DNA of 64,000 bases. It comes from Nostoc sp. MG11 (GTDB lineage Bacteria; Cyanobacteriota; Cyanobacteriia; Cyanobacteriales; Nostocaceae). This document shows, in pieces, positions 1 through 7,866 of the stretch (positions are counted from its first letter, which is position 1; every line of letters begins with the position of its first letter). The notes beneath the pieces were generated by a model. It was given only the letters and a program-made list of their open reading frames with translations, did no database searches and was not told the DNA's origin. Location: assembly GCF_014904695.1 (NCBI RefSeq), contig NZ_JACXXN010000025.1:1-64000 (forward strand). The letters run 5' to 3'. Made by a program: the position numbers and the translations under genes.

Positions 1-1
1 A

Positions 2-241
2 CCTGCACGCCGATTGCAGTTGAACGTATCTGAAGAAGAATTAGCTCGTCGTCGTACCAACTGGCAAGCACCTGCACCGCGTTACACTAAAGGTGTACTG
101 GCCAAATATGCCAAGTTGGTATCTTCTAGCAGCCTCGGTGCTGTAACCGATTTAGATTTGTTCAATAACAGAATGTCTGGTGCTAATAATCGAGGCTTCG
201 GAAAAGGTCGATCTAGCTGTGGAGAAGGGATGGACTTATGA
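2..241 (+). CDS. ilvD: Dihydroxy-acid dehydratase, C-terminal fragment
   Basis: This is the 3' end of a gene that enters from the left edge; the reading frame is open from base 2. The residues [18 protein letters not shown] followed by LGAVTD are the typical C-terminal end of IlvD, the iron-sulfur dehydratase that makes 2-keto acids in valine, leucine and isoleucine synthesis. After the usual end (GAVTDLDLF) the frame continues for about 25 residues rich in G, N and S. That tail is unlike the family as I know it and may be a local extension caused by loss of the usual stop. Identification is firm; the tail is unexplained. Confidence 0.85.
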   Translation, partial: PARRLQLNVSEEELARRRTNWQAPAPRYTKGVLAKYAKLVSSSSLGAVTDLDLFNNRMSGANNRGFGKGRSSCGEGMDL

Positions 242-243
242 GC

Positions 244-260
244 GATCGCTTTAAGCGATC
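244..260. terminator. Hairpin just after ilvD
   Basis: An 8-bp inverted repeat (GATCGCTT at 244-251, AAGCGATC at 253-260) starts three bases after the ilvD stop and includes a HIP1-type GCGATCGC core. It could act as a 3' end for ilvD. There is no clear T-run, so terminator function is inferred only from position. Confidence 0.35.
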
Positions 261-367
261 ACCTGTGCTTTACGAGAATTGAATCAGCACCCAGATGGAT
301 TTTTTGCTCAAGCTTGGTGTGAAGTTGTGGGGCGGAAGGGTGAGTGAAACGCACAGAGAAGTCTGAG

Positions 368-471
368 CGGCGGCTTCCGCCGATGGTCTGTATCACTACC
401 GAGAGGCGCAAGGCTTTGTGCCTCTCCCTTGTGTCCAAAGGACACAAGGCAACCGTTCTGAAAGAACGGTT
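368..471. repeat. Run of four back-to-back hairpins between convergent genes
   Basis: Four inverted repeats sit almost end to end. They are CGGCGG/CCGCCG (368-373, 377-382); GAGAGGCGCAA with TTGTGCCTCTC (401-411, 416-426, one G-U); a perfect 10-bp arm pair CCTTGTGTCC/GGACACAAGG (427-436, 440-449); and a perfect 9-bp pair AACCGTTCT/AGAACGGTT (451-459, 463-471). All have loops of 3 to 4 bases. They lie in the 292-bp gap between ilvD (+) and bgtA (-), so the block may terminate transcription from both sides or be a dispersed hairpin element. Confidence 0.6.
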
Positions 472-533
472 GGGCAGTAAGACCCGCATAGCGATCAGAA
501 CTTCGGTGGGCGTGCAGAGTTAAGCGCAGAGTT

Positions 534-1274
534 TTAGAGAATTTGCGATAAAAACTTGCGTGTTCTTTCTTCTTTAGGGTTGTTGAAAAAGACGTTAGGG
601 GTTGCTGACTCAACGAGAGAACCGCTATCCATGAGAATAACTCGGTCGGCAACTTCACGAGCAAATCCAACTTCGTGGGTAACAACTACCATTGTCATGC
701 CATCACGGGCTAAACTTCGCATCACGTCCAAAACTTCTCTTACCATCTCAGGATCTAAAGCTGAGGTGGGTTCGTCGAATAGCATAATTTTAGGTTGCAT
801 GGCTAAAGCACGAGCGATCGCCACCCGTTGTTGCTGTCCACCAGATAACTGTCCTGGATATTTCTGTGCCTGTTCTAAAATTCCCACTCTTTCTAATAAT
901 TGCATAGCCAATTCTTCAGCTTTTACCTTTGGCGATCGCCGAACCCAAATTGGTGCCAACGCAATATTTTGCAGCACTGTGAGATGGGGAAATAAATTGA
1001 ATTGCTGAAATACCATTCCCACTTCTCGCCGAATTGCTTCAATATTTCGCAAGTCATGACTGAGAGTAATACCATCGATTTCAATTTTTCCCTTTTGGTA
1101 TTCTTCTAAAGCATTAAATGTGCGAATAAATGTCGATTTACCTGAACCGGAAGGCCCCATCAATACTACTACTTCGCCACGAGTTACTGTCAAACTTACA
1201 CCCTGGAGAACGTGGAATTTACCATACCATTTGTGAACATCCTCAGCCACAATTATTGATTTTGGTTCTGACAT
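534..1274 (-). CDS. bgtA: Polar amino-acid ABC transporter, ATP-binding subunit
   Basis: 246 residues, the usual size for a GlnQ/HisP-type ATPase. Walker [10 protein letters not shown] is at residues 40-48. The ABC signature LSGGQQQR and the Walker B stretch [14 protein letters not shown] follow in order. It is the last gene of a minus-strand operon with a binding protein and two permeases, which matches the Anabaena N-II system NatF-NatG-NatH-BgtA for acidic and neutral polar amino acids. In Anabaena, BgtA also energises the basic amino-acid system. The symbol rests on this gene order and family, not on a sequence search. Confidence 0.85.
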   Translation of the reverse strand: MSEPKSIIVAEDVHKWYGKFHVLQGVSLTVTRGEVVVLMGPSGSGKSTFIRTFNALEEYQKGKIEIDGITLSHDLRNIEAIRREVGMVFQQFNLFPHLTVLQNIALAPIWVRRSPKVKAEELAMQLLERVGILEQAQKYPGQLSGGQQQRVAIARALAMQPKIMLFDEPTSALDPEMVREVLDVMRSLARDGMTMVVVTHEVGFAREVADRVILMDSGSLVESATPNVFFNNPKEERTRKFLSQIL

Positions 1275-1316
1275 GGGATTTCACCTCGAAATAATATAAT
1301 GTAAGAAATTTTAATT

Positions 1317-2468
1317 TTAATTATTTAACCGTCTCTCTAATCGTCGAGAAGCCAACGACATGGAGTAACAAAATACCCAGTAAATTAATCCAACAAACAA
1401 ATAAACTTCTGCATAGCGACCAAGAAACTGTGGCTGCGCCAAGATTGAACGAGAAATACCCGTGAGTTCCACCAATCCCACTAGAGATAATAGTGAAGTG
1501 TCTTTAAATAAGCCGATAAACTGACCAACAATCGCGGGAATAACCGCACGTAAAGCTTGAGGTAAAACAATCAATATGACCACCAAAGGTGTATTTAATC
1601 CCAGTGCTTTGGCTGCTTCAATTTGTCCGCGCGGGATTGCTTGAAGTCCACCGCGCACGTTTTCTGCCATGTAAGCAGCACTAAACAGAACCAGTCCAGC
1701 GATCGCTCGCAATACCCGATCTAAACGCACATCTGCTGACAGAAATAATGGCAGCATAACTTGAGCAAGGAATAAAATCCCAATCAATGGCACTCCTCTG
1801 ACTACTTCTATATATAGAATACAAAACCAACGTACTGCTGGCAGATTGCTCGTACGTCCTAAAGCTAGTAAAACTCCAATGGGAAAGGAAAGTACAATAC
1901 TAACTGCTGCCATCAACAAAGTAAGTAGTAAGCCATTCCACAAATTTGTGGATACAGATTGCAAGCCAAATCCACCACCAATTAACCACAAAATTATTGG
2001 AAAAGACAACAACCATAATAGGGAAAGCCAAAGAGCTATTACCTTTGCAAATCTTCCTCCAATCCAAAAACTTGCAAATAATAAAACTGCAATTAACAGC
2101 AACCAGAGACGGGATATAAAATCTAATGGCAAAACAACTAATATCACGCCAGAAATTAAAGCAAACAAAGCAAATCTGCGCCTTCTCAATTGTTGCTTTC
2201 CAGAAAACACACCCCAAGTTAACGCGCCTAAAGTTGAAGCGATCGCTAGTACAATCCAAACTCGCCAGTATAAGGCTTGGGGAAACCGTCCAACTAAAAA
2301 TAAACGTAAATTAACCTGAATTACTGCCCATTGTGCTTGAGTGGTTGCCCAAATCAGAACTCCCCGCACTACCCAAAACAGCAATACTAAGCAAACAACA
2401 GTTAGTAAGCTGTTGTACCAAGTACTGAACAGGTTTCTACGTAGCCAAGTCAATTGAGTATTTGTCAT
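1317..2468 (-). CDS. natH: Polar amino-acid ABC transporter permease (NatH-like)
   Basis: 383-residue hydrophobic inner-membrane permease. The N-terminal half holds several membrane segments. The C-terminal half carries the EAA signature (EAAKALG, then IVLPQALRAVIPA) that contacts the ATPase. The length fits the AapM/NatH type, longer than simple GlnP permeases. The only in-frame start near the N-terminus (MTNTQLTW) lies inside a run of 7-bp repeats, and I see no Shine-Dalgarno sequence before it. It lies 137 bp downstream of natG and 42 bp upstream of bgtA. Confidence 0.85.
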   Translation of the reverse strand: MTNTQLTWLRRNLFSTWYNSLLTVVCLVLLFWVVRGVLIWATTQAQWAVIQVNLRLFLVGRFPQALYWRVWIVLAIASTLGALTWGVFSGKQQLRRRRFALFALISGVILVVLPLDFISRLWLLLIAVLLFASFWIGGRFAKVIALWLSLLWLLSFPIILWLIGGGFGLQSVSTNLWNGLLLTLLMAAVSIVLSFPIGVLLALGRTSNLPAVRWFCILYIEVVRGVPLIGILFLAQVMLPLFLSADVRLDRVLRAIAGLVLFSAAYMAENVRGGLQAIPRGQIEAAKALGLNTPLVVILIVLPQALRAVIPAIVGQFIGLFKDTSLLSLVGLVELTGISRSILAQPQFLGRYAEVYLFVGLIYWVFCYSMSLASRRLERRLNN

Positions 2469-2491
2469 TAGTCAAGAGTCATTTGTCATTG
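2464..2491. repeat. Heptamer repeat overlapping the natH start codon
   Basis: Four consecutive 7-bp units of the form GTCANNN (GTCATTA, GTCAAGA, GTCATTT, GTCATTG) run on the plus strand. The natH start codon (complement CAT at 2466-2468) is part of the first unit. This is the short tandem repeat type known from filamentous cyanobacteria. Confidence 0.75.
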
Positions 2492-2605
2492 GACATGAAG
2501 CAGGAGGTAAAAAAGTGGAGTTCTAAGCCTTGTTGACGAGTATCAAAGACTCATCGACAAATCTCTGAGGTTTAACTTCTAACTTCAACTGCTTCCTCAT
2601 CTCCT

Positions 2606-3532
2606 TCATCTCTCTTTAATTTGCACGGTGCGATTGAATAAATTCATAACTAAGGAAATAGTCAAGCTCAGGATGAGATAGGTGAGGATAATCAATAACA
2701 TAACTTCTACGGCTTTACCCGTTTGGTTAAAGGTGGTAGAAGCGACAAAATAAACATCAGGGAAGCCGATCGCGATCGCTAAACTGGAATTTTTTGTCAA
2801 GTTGAGATACTGACTAGTTAATGGTGGAATGATCACCCGCAAAGCTTGGGGAAAAATCACTAGCCGCATCACTAACCCTGGTTTTAATCCTAGCGATCGC
2901 GCTGCTTCCCATTGTCCTTTAGGTACTGATTGAATCCCGCCTCGGACAATTTCAGCAATAAATGCACCTGTGTAAAAAGTTAGCCCTAACAACAAGGCTG
3001 AAAACTCTGGGGACAAAGTAAACCAAGGAAGTTCTAAACCATTTTGACTCAGGCCAATAAACCCCCAGAGGGAAATTTTATTTTCTGTCTTAGGAAAACC
3101 GAGGAAAACAGCAAAGTACCAAAATAGCAATTGCAGCAGTAACGGCGTATTGCGGAAAATTTCCACGTAAATCATAGCGATATTCCGCACTAGCCAGTTG
3201 TCAGAAAGCCGAGCGATACCAGCGCTTATCCCCACAATTGTCGTAAGTAAAATTCCTGCTACTGCTATCCGCAAAGAATTAATTAGTCCCACCCACAAAG
3301 CTCGACTGTAGCTGTCAGTCGGTTTATAGGAAATCGGCGTTTCGCCAATATCAAAGGACGCTTGCTGCTTGAGAAAATCAAATCCAAACTGAATCCCCAG
3401 TTGCCGCAAATTACGATTAACGTTGCCCCACAATATTGTTACTATAATTACTGCTAAAAATACAGCAATGAGTTGCCCAGCAATATTCCAAAAGCGTTGA
3501 TCACGCCATATAGGCACTTTTGAATTAGTCAT
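2606..3532 (-). CDS. natG: Polar amino-acid ABC transporter permease (NatG-like)
   Basis: 308-residue permease. An N-terminal membrane anchor is followed by a long loop and then the transmembrane core. The core contains the EAA loop (EAARSLG, then VIFPQALRVIIPP). It resembles the AapQ/NatG subunit that pairs with NatH. The start at 3532 is supported by a strong purine-rich Shine-Dalgarno sequence (AAGGGGAGA) directly before ATG, on the coding strand. It follows natF after 34 bp, so the two are surely co-transcribed. Confidence 0.85.
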   Translation of the reverse strand: MTNSKVPIWRDQRFWNIAGQLIAVFLAVIIVTILWGNVNRNLRQLGIQFGFDFLKQQASFDIGETPISYKPTDSYSRALWVGLINSLRIAVAGILLTTIVGISAGIARLSDNWLVRNIAMIYVEIFRNTPLLLQLLFWYFAVFLGFPKTENKISLWGFIGLSQNGLELPWFTLSPEFSALLLGLTFYTGAFIAEIVRGGIQSVPKGQWEAARSLGLKPGLVMRLVIFPQALRVIIPPLTSQYLNLTKNSSLAIAIGFPDVYFVASTTFNQTGKAVEVMLLIILTYLILSLTISLVMNLFNRTVQIKER

Positions 3533-3566
3533 TCTCCCCTTGCTCCCCTGCTTACCCTGCTCTTTT

Positions 3567-4643
3567 CTACCGGAACGGAGGAGAATAGAGTAATCCGCCT
3601 TTTGTCCAGAGTTGATTTTGACCGCGAGCTAGATTAAGTTTTGTCTTTGGGCCGAGGCTGCGATCGTAAATCTCAGCGTAGTTGCCGACGTGCTTAACTA
3701 TTCTTGCCGCGAAATCGTTTGTTAAGCCAAGTCCCTCACCAAGGTTGCCTTCTGTTCCTAAAAAACGCTTAATATCTGGGTCATTACTATTGGCAAACTG
3801 TCCAACATTCTGGGAATTAATGCCTAACTCTTCGGCTTTTACCAGGGAATAAACCGTCCACTTAACAATATCACCCCACTTTGTGTCCCCCTTAGCAACT
3901 GCTGGTGCAAGAGGTTCTGAAGAGATGACTTCATCGAGAATCACGTTTTCTTTTGGTTTGGGTAGAATCGAACCCCGCGAAACTAAAGCTGAACGGTCGG
4001 CTGTAACGCCGTCGCAACGACCTTCAGCATAAGTGGCAAAAGTAATGTTAACGTCTTCAAAAACAACGGGTTTGTAAGTGATGCCCCGTTTTCGCATTTG
4101 GTCTGCTAAATTCTGTTCGGTAGTAGTACCTGTTTGAACGCAAATAGCTTTATCTTTTAAGTCTGTTAGGGACTTAATGCCGCTATTCTTGCGAACCATT
4201 ATGGCTTGACCATCGTAAAAAACTACAGGTGCAAATTCCATACCTACTGAGGTATCACGACTAAGTGTCCAAGAAGTATTACGGCTGAGAATGTCTACTT
4301 CTCCAGTTTGCAAAGCTGTAAACCGCTCTTTGGCATTAAGATTGCGAAATTCTACAGCATCGGGATTATCAAACAAAGCTGCTGCGATCGCGCGACAGAC
4401 ATCCACATCGATACCGCTGTACTTACCGTCATTTCCGACAAAGCTAAACCCTGGTACTTCACCACTGACACCACAAATGACCTGACCACGACTTTTAATA
4501 TTATTCCAGCGATTTCGAGTTGCTTGTGTTCCGGGAGTGCTGGCTGTATTGGCTGTTTGTTCTGACTCTCCACCACAAGCAGTAATGGTAAAAATTAGGG
4601 GTGCGATCGCTAAAACTAAAGCTGATTTATGCATAAACGTCAT
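3567..4643 (-). CDS. natF: Amino-acid ABC transporter substrate-binding lipoprotein (NatF-like)
   Basis: 358 residues. The N-terminus has a signal peptide with a lipobox ending ITAC at residues 20-23, so the mature protein probably starts at Cys23 and is lipid-anchored. A family 3 solute-binding domain follows; GVSGEVPGFSFVGNDG and IDVDVCRAIAAALF are its typical N-lobe stretches. It is the first gene of the natFGH-bgtA operon and captures the amino acid for the two permeases. A second in-frame ATG nine bases downstream is an equally possible start. Confidence 0.85.
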   Translation of the reverse strand: MTFMHKSALVLAIAPLIFTITACGGESEQTANTASTPGTQATRNRWNNIKSRGQVICGVSGEVPGFSFVGNDGKYSGIDVDVCRAIAAALFDNPDAVEFRNLNAKERFTALQTGEVDILSRNTSWTLSRDTSVGMEFAPVVFYDGQAIMVRKNSGIKSLTDLKDKAICVQTGTTTEQNLADQMRKRGITYKPVVFEDVNITFATYAEGRCDGVTADRSALVSRGSILPKPKENVILDEVISSEPLAPAVAKGDTKWGDIVKWTVYSLVKAEELGINSQNVGQFANSNDPDIKRFLGTEGNLGEGLGLTNDFAARIVKHVGNYAEIYDRSLGPKTKLNLARGQNQLWTKGGLLYSPPFR

Positions 4644-5325
4644 AGATACTCAACAACAGAAAATGTATTATTCACTACAATCATTACGTGAAAACAATTT
4701 GATGCTTGTAATATAAAACTTTATCAGCTCTGTGCTTTATTGTTTTTGCGAAAGCAACGGTTGAAGTTTTACTTATTTTCTCAAAAGCTTGATATGACGA
4801 GAAGAAATTATTTCAATATTATGTAGATCCAACTTGGAAGATAATATTAAAATTTAGGTAATTTACGTAGTTTTATTTAACTTAAAATAAAGACTTAGCA
4901 ACTCTAAATATAATTTCAGTATTTTCTTGCTCGTTACATTACAAAACTTACTAATAGTTGAGATGTATAAAGCAAAATCTGGTTTGATTATCCAAATAAA
5001 TAATCAAATAAACGTGACATATAGCAGTCCTTTGTTATTTGTGATCAACCACTTATGACAAGTAGAGAAATCTTAGCGGAGCGGAAAGTCAGAGCTAGGA
5101 TTTCTACAGAAGTCCATTTGAGTTAAGGGAATAATTAAAAGAATTGTCTATAGTCTACGTTCTTCGCCTGGGTAAAAACTGAATAATCGCGTTTCAACAA
5201 ATGAGCATAAGCTCTATTCCATACTTCTAGGTGAGGAGAAGTAGCCGCACCAACCTAAGCAACTGCCACTAGCAGGTTAAACTAGGTCTGGTAACAGCTG
5301 CTCCACCGTTCCTTATGAGGCTTTT
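4644..5325. other. 682-bp divergent intergenic region
   Basis: AT-rich spacer between natF (-) and the YbjN-like gene (+); promoters for both must lie here. Besides the NtcA-like match I see no RNA gene, tandem repeat or ORF worth calling. The last 60 bases give the downstream gene a GAGG Shine-Dalgarno sequence seven bases before its ATG. Confidence 0.5.
4665..4678 (-). promoter_or_regulatory. Candidate NtcA site upstream of natF
   Basis: The 14 bases match the nitrogen regulator NtcA consensus GTA-N8-TAC exactly, 21 bases before the natF ATG. An NtcA-activated promoter normally has its -10 box about 22 bases beyond the site. Here that would fall on the start codon, so activation by the classical arrangement looks unlikely. 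A chance match is possible because only six bases are fixed. Confidence 0.3.
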
Positions 5326-5883
5326 ATGGGAGCTAATCTTAAACAGATTGCCAAGTACTTAGATAACCTTGGTTGGGACTACCGTTTTGATGACGAAGAA
5401 GACCGGATTATAACAGGGGTGGAAGCTGATAACCTAGAAGACTTCCTGATAGTTGTCCAGTTGGATGAAGAGGGAAAATTTTTTCGGGTTTTTGCTCCTC
5501 AAGTTCTAGCAGGAATTCAAGACCATCCTCACAAGGGAGCTATCCTACAGACAATGCTAGCTATTTCTTGGGAAACTAAAATGTTGCAATGGGAGTATGA
5601 CCCATCGGATGGGGAAATCCGTGCCATTATTGAGTTTCCGCTAGAAGACTCGATTCTCACAGAAAGACAGTTTCATCGTTGTCTGAGTGGGTTAATTCAG
5701 ATTGTTGATAGCATAGCGATACCTCGCCTGAGAGAAGTGATGGAAACAGGTGAAGATCCGGGAAATCTAGAACTTGGGGAAAGATTATTACTCAGTATTC
5801 AGGAAGAGGCTCCAGGATTACTAGATCTGCTGGAAAAAGCAATGGAAGCGCGGAAAAAGCGAGGAAGTTTTCCCAGCGATTGA
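5326..5883 (+). CDS. YbjN-domain protein
   Basis: 185-residue acidic, soluble protein without signal peptide. The N-terminus (LKQIAKYLDNLGWDYRFD) and the alternating strand/helix pattern fit the YbjN family, whose fold resembles type III secretion chaperones. Such proteins are conserved in cyanobacteria, but their role is unclear; stress signalling and chaperone-like binding have been proposed for relatives. The last 40 residues are a charged helix (LLDLLEKAMEARKKRG). The start is supported by TGAGG upstream. It is probably monocistronic or co-transcribed with the next gene 77 bp away. Confidence 0.7.
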   Translation: MGANLKQIAKYLDNLGWDYRFDDEEDRIITGVEADNLEDFLIVVQLDEEGKFFRVFAPQVLAGIQDHPHKGAILQTMLAISWETKMLQWEYDPSDGEIRAIIEFPLEDSILTERQFHRCLSGLIQIVDSIAIPRLREVMETGEDPGNLELGERLLLSIQEEAPGLLDLLEKAMEARKKRGSFPSD

Positions 5884-5960
5884 GGCAGATCATCACTGAA
5901 ATAGCTATACTCCAAAGTGATACCCTCACTATATACTGAATTTTTCTAGGGCTGGATTTT

Positions 5961-6605
5961 ATGACATCCTATGCAACCTCCTCTGCCAAAGCGGAAATGA
6001 GTGAACTCCGGCGGTTGAAAGGCTTACTACCGCCAGAATTGCAGAGCTGGGTCACGGTTGAAGGCACAACTGAGGTCAATCCACCCCTGATCCGTAGCGA
6101 AGAAATTGGTAAAGACCAGGTAGAGATTCAAATTGATCTGGTCAAATGGGATGCCCTCGCAATGGATCAGCGTAACCTGCTGTTCTGGCATGAAGTCGCT
6201 CGCGTGCAAAATGACACGATTCCCAAAGATGGTTGGGAAATGGCAGCGCTAGCAATTGGTTTAGGTGGTGCTGTCGGTGAGTTGTGGGTACAAGATGGAT
6301 TGCTGCTGGTGTTAGCTTTGGCGTTGTGTGGTGTCTCAGGCTGGCGACTTTATCAAAAGAATAATGGGGGCAAGCAACTCACAGAATTGGTCGATGCTGA
6401 CGAAAAAGCGATCGCCTTGGCAACTCGTTTTGGTTACAGCCTTCCCAATGCTTACAAGAGTTTAGGTAGCGCCTTAAAAACCCTGATCGATAACACTCCT
6501 AGCAAGCGCCAACGGTCTAAATACGAAGCAAGACTTTCTGCCCTCAAACGCAGTGCCAATAAGGTAAAAGCTAAATCTAAGGCTGCAAATGAAGGTGGTC
6601 TGTAG
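5961..6605 (+). CDS. DUF3318 membrane-associated protein
   Basis: 214 residues. The N-terminal 85 residues contain the motif NLLFWHEVARVQ typical of the cyanobacterial DUF3318 family. A hydrophobic pair of segments follows (about residues 90-125, WEMAALAIGLGGAVGELW then LLLVLALALCGVSGW). The C-terminal half is soluble and basic, ending in a lysine-rich stretch. HEVAR resembles a degenerate zinc-peptidase motif, but a second histidine ligand is missing, so I do not claim a protease. Function unknown. Confidence 0.7.
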   Translation: MTSYATSSAKAEMSELRRLKGLLPPELQSWVTVEGTTEVNPPLIRSEEIGKDQVEIQIDLVKWDALAMDQRNLLFWHEVARVQNDTIPKDGWEMAALAIGLGGAVGELWVQDGLLLVLALALCGVSGWRLYQKNNGGKQLTELVDADEKAIALATRFGYSLPNAYKSLGSALKTLIDNTPSKRQRSKYEARLSALKRSANKVKAKSKAANEGGL

Positions 6606-6621
6606 AAATCAGAAAGTAGGT

Positions 6622-6642
6622 TGGGTGGGCAATGCCCGCCCA
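6622..6642. terminator. GC-rich hairpin after the DUF3318 gene
   Basis: TGGGTGGGC (6622-6630) pairs with GCCCGCCCA (6634-6642) across a 3-base loop, 17 bases after the stop codon. It is a good candidate 3' end. The same GGGTGGGCAATGCCCGCCC motif type is a common dispersed hairpin in cyanobacterial genomes. Confidence 0.5.
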
Positions 6643-6773
6643 TAAAATATTTGATCACAAACATAGAAATTGCCATGAGGTGTGATCGCAAATGTCTCAG
6701 GGTCAAAGCTTAGACCAAGAACTGCTGCATCGCCGTTGAGTTACCTAGGAGCATCGGGCATTAGTGACTCTTC

Positions 6774-6822
6774 CCCATGCCCCATGCCCCATGCTCCATG
6801 CTCCATGCTCCATGCTCCATCC
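6774..6822. repeat. Heptamer tandem repeat (CCCATGC/TCCATGC)
   Basis: Six perfect 7-bp units (three CCCATGC, then three TCCATGC) and a seventh degenerate unit lie 31 bp downstream of the queE stop codon, between two convergent genes. This is a classic short tandemly repeated repetitive sequence of filamentous cyanobacteria. Confidence 0.9.
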
Positions 6823-6853
6823 CAAGAGTGGGTCAAGTTTTTTATAAAAGCTT

Positions 6854-7651
6854 CTACAGTTGGTTGAGCATTTTATGCGTCTGAGGAATCACACGCACTT
6901 GCTTGACAAACCGCTTCATTAAAGATTGCCACATCAAAACTTGCTCTGGAGAAGGGGCCATTATAGGTATTTGAGTGAATTGTTCTGAGGCTGGCAAAGG
7001 CGTAACAGGTTGTAAAAATACTGGAATGTCTTGACTCACGGCTGCCACCAGCAAAGCTGAGCGTTCCAACTCGCCTGGGTCTGTCTCTTGAGAAACAATT
7101 ATCTTGACAAAAACGTTTAAAAGTGAATCGTGACATAATTGGAGAAATTTTGCATGTTCTTGCCAATGACTTTCACCGCTGACACTGGGCAGCTTTAAAT
7201 CCATACCTACAGAGTCTAAGTAGGGGAGAATCATAGCTAGTTGTTCTGGGCGATGTCCGCCAGTTTCTAGGTATATAGGTAGACCAGTTATGGCTCGGAT
7301 TTGCGGTAGAAATTGCGTCAGGAAAGAAGCGTGAAGAAGTGGTTCGCCCCCAGTTAAGCTAATGCTATCGTGTAGACAAGGTAGATTTTGCCTTTCAACT
7401 AATTCTATTAATATGGGTAGTGAGACAGGATTAGAGTGAATTTCAAAGTCGCGTAATCCTGGCGATCGCTCTATCCTACAGGTAGCAGGTGCATTCCAAG
7501 TGTTAGCGCTGTCACAAAAGTGACAGCGCAAGTCACAAAGAGCAAAGCGAACAAAAATCTGACGCGTCCCTACATTCAGTCCTTCCCCTTGAATGGCAGA
7601 AAATACCTCGACCAGGCGTGCAGTGGGTGTAATCGTAGTTTTAGAAATCAT
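6854..7651 (-). CDS. queE: 7-carboxy-7-deazaguanine synthase
   Basis: 265 residues, a radical SAM enzyme of the queuosine/7-deazaguanine pathway that turns CPH4 into 7-carboxy-7-deazaguanine. The cluster-binding cysteines are C39, C43 and C46 in the spacing CX3CX2C, followed by the SAM-binding SLTGGEP at about 98-104. The early motif VFSAIQGEGLNVGTRQIFVR is characteristic of QueE. Length is slightly above the bacterial norm. No other queuosine gene lies nearby, so it stands alone here, facing the DUF3318 gene tail to tail. Confidence 0.9.
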   Translation of the reverse strand: MISKTTITPTARLVEVFSAIQGEGLNVGTRQIFVRFALCDLRCHFCDSANTWNAPATCRIERSPGLRDFEIHSNPVSLPILIELVERQNLPCLHDSISLTGGEPLLHASFLTQFLPQIRAITGLPIYLETGGHRPEQLAMILPYLDSVGMDLKLPSVSGESHWQEHAKFLQLCHDSLLNVFVKIIVSQETDPGELERSALLVAAVSQDIPVFLQPVTPLPASEQFTQIPIMAPSPEQVLMWQSLMKRFVKQVRVIPQTHKMLNQL

Positions 7652-7866
7652 TTGAGGAGAGCAACGCGATCGCGTTGCGTCGGCACAACAGCAACTATAT
7701 TTTTTGGCTTCTGTTATTTTTTTGGCTTCTTATTCTATTGTGAATCGTCGCTAGCGATTTCCAATCCCACCCCAAGCAACTAGCGTTTAGTCCTTATTCC
7801 TACTGATTTAACATCTGGTTAGGCAATCTTTTAGGACAAAATAATGTTTGGCAGATTACATTATAC

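Noticed and set aside
556-1008. 150-residue plus-strand open frame
   Set aside because: Antisense of bgtA, a gene with all ABC ATPase motifs.
1846-2319. 157-residue plus-strand open frame
   Set aside because: Antisense of natH, rich in lysine and asparagine by strand composition only.
6181-6220. HEVAR motif of the DUF3318 protein as a zinc protease site
   Set aside because: The second histidine of HExxH is missing (HEVAR), and no further ligands are evident.
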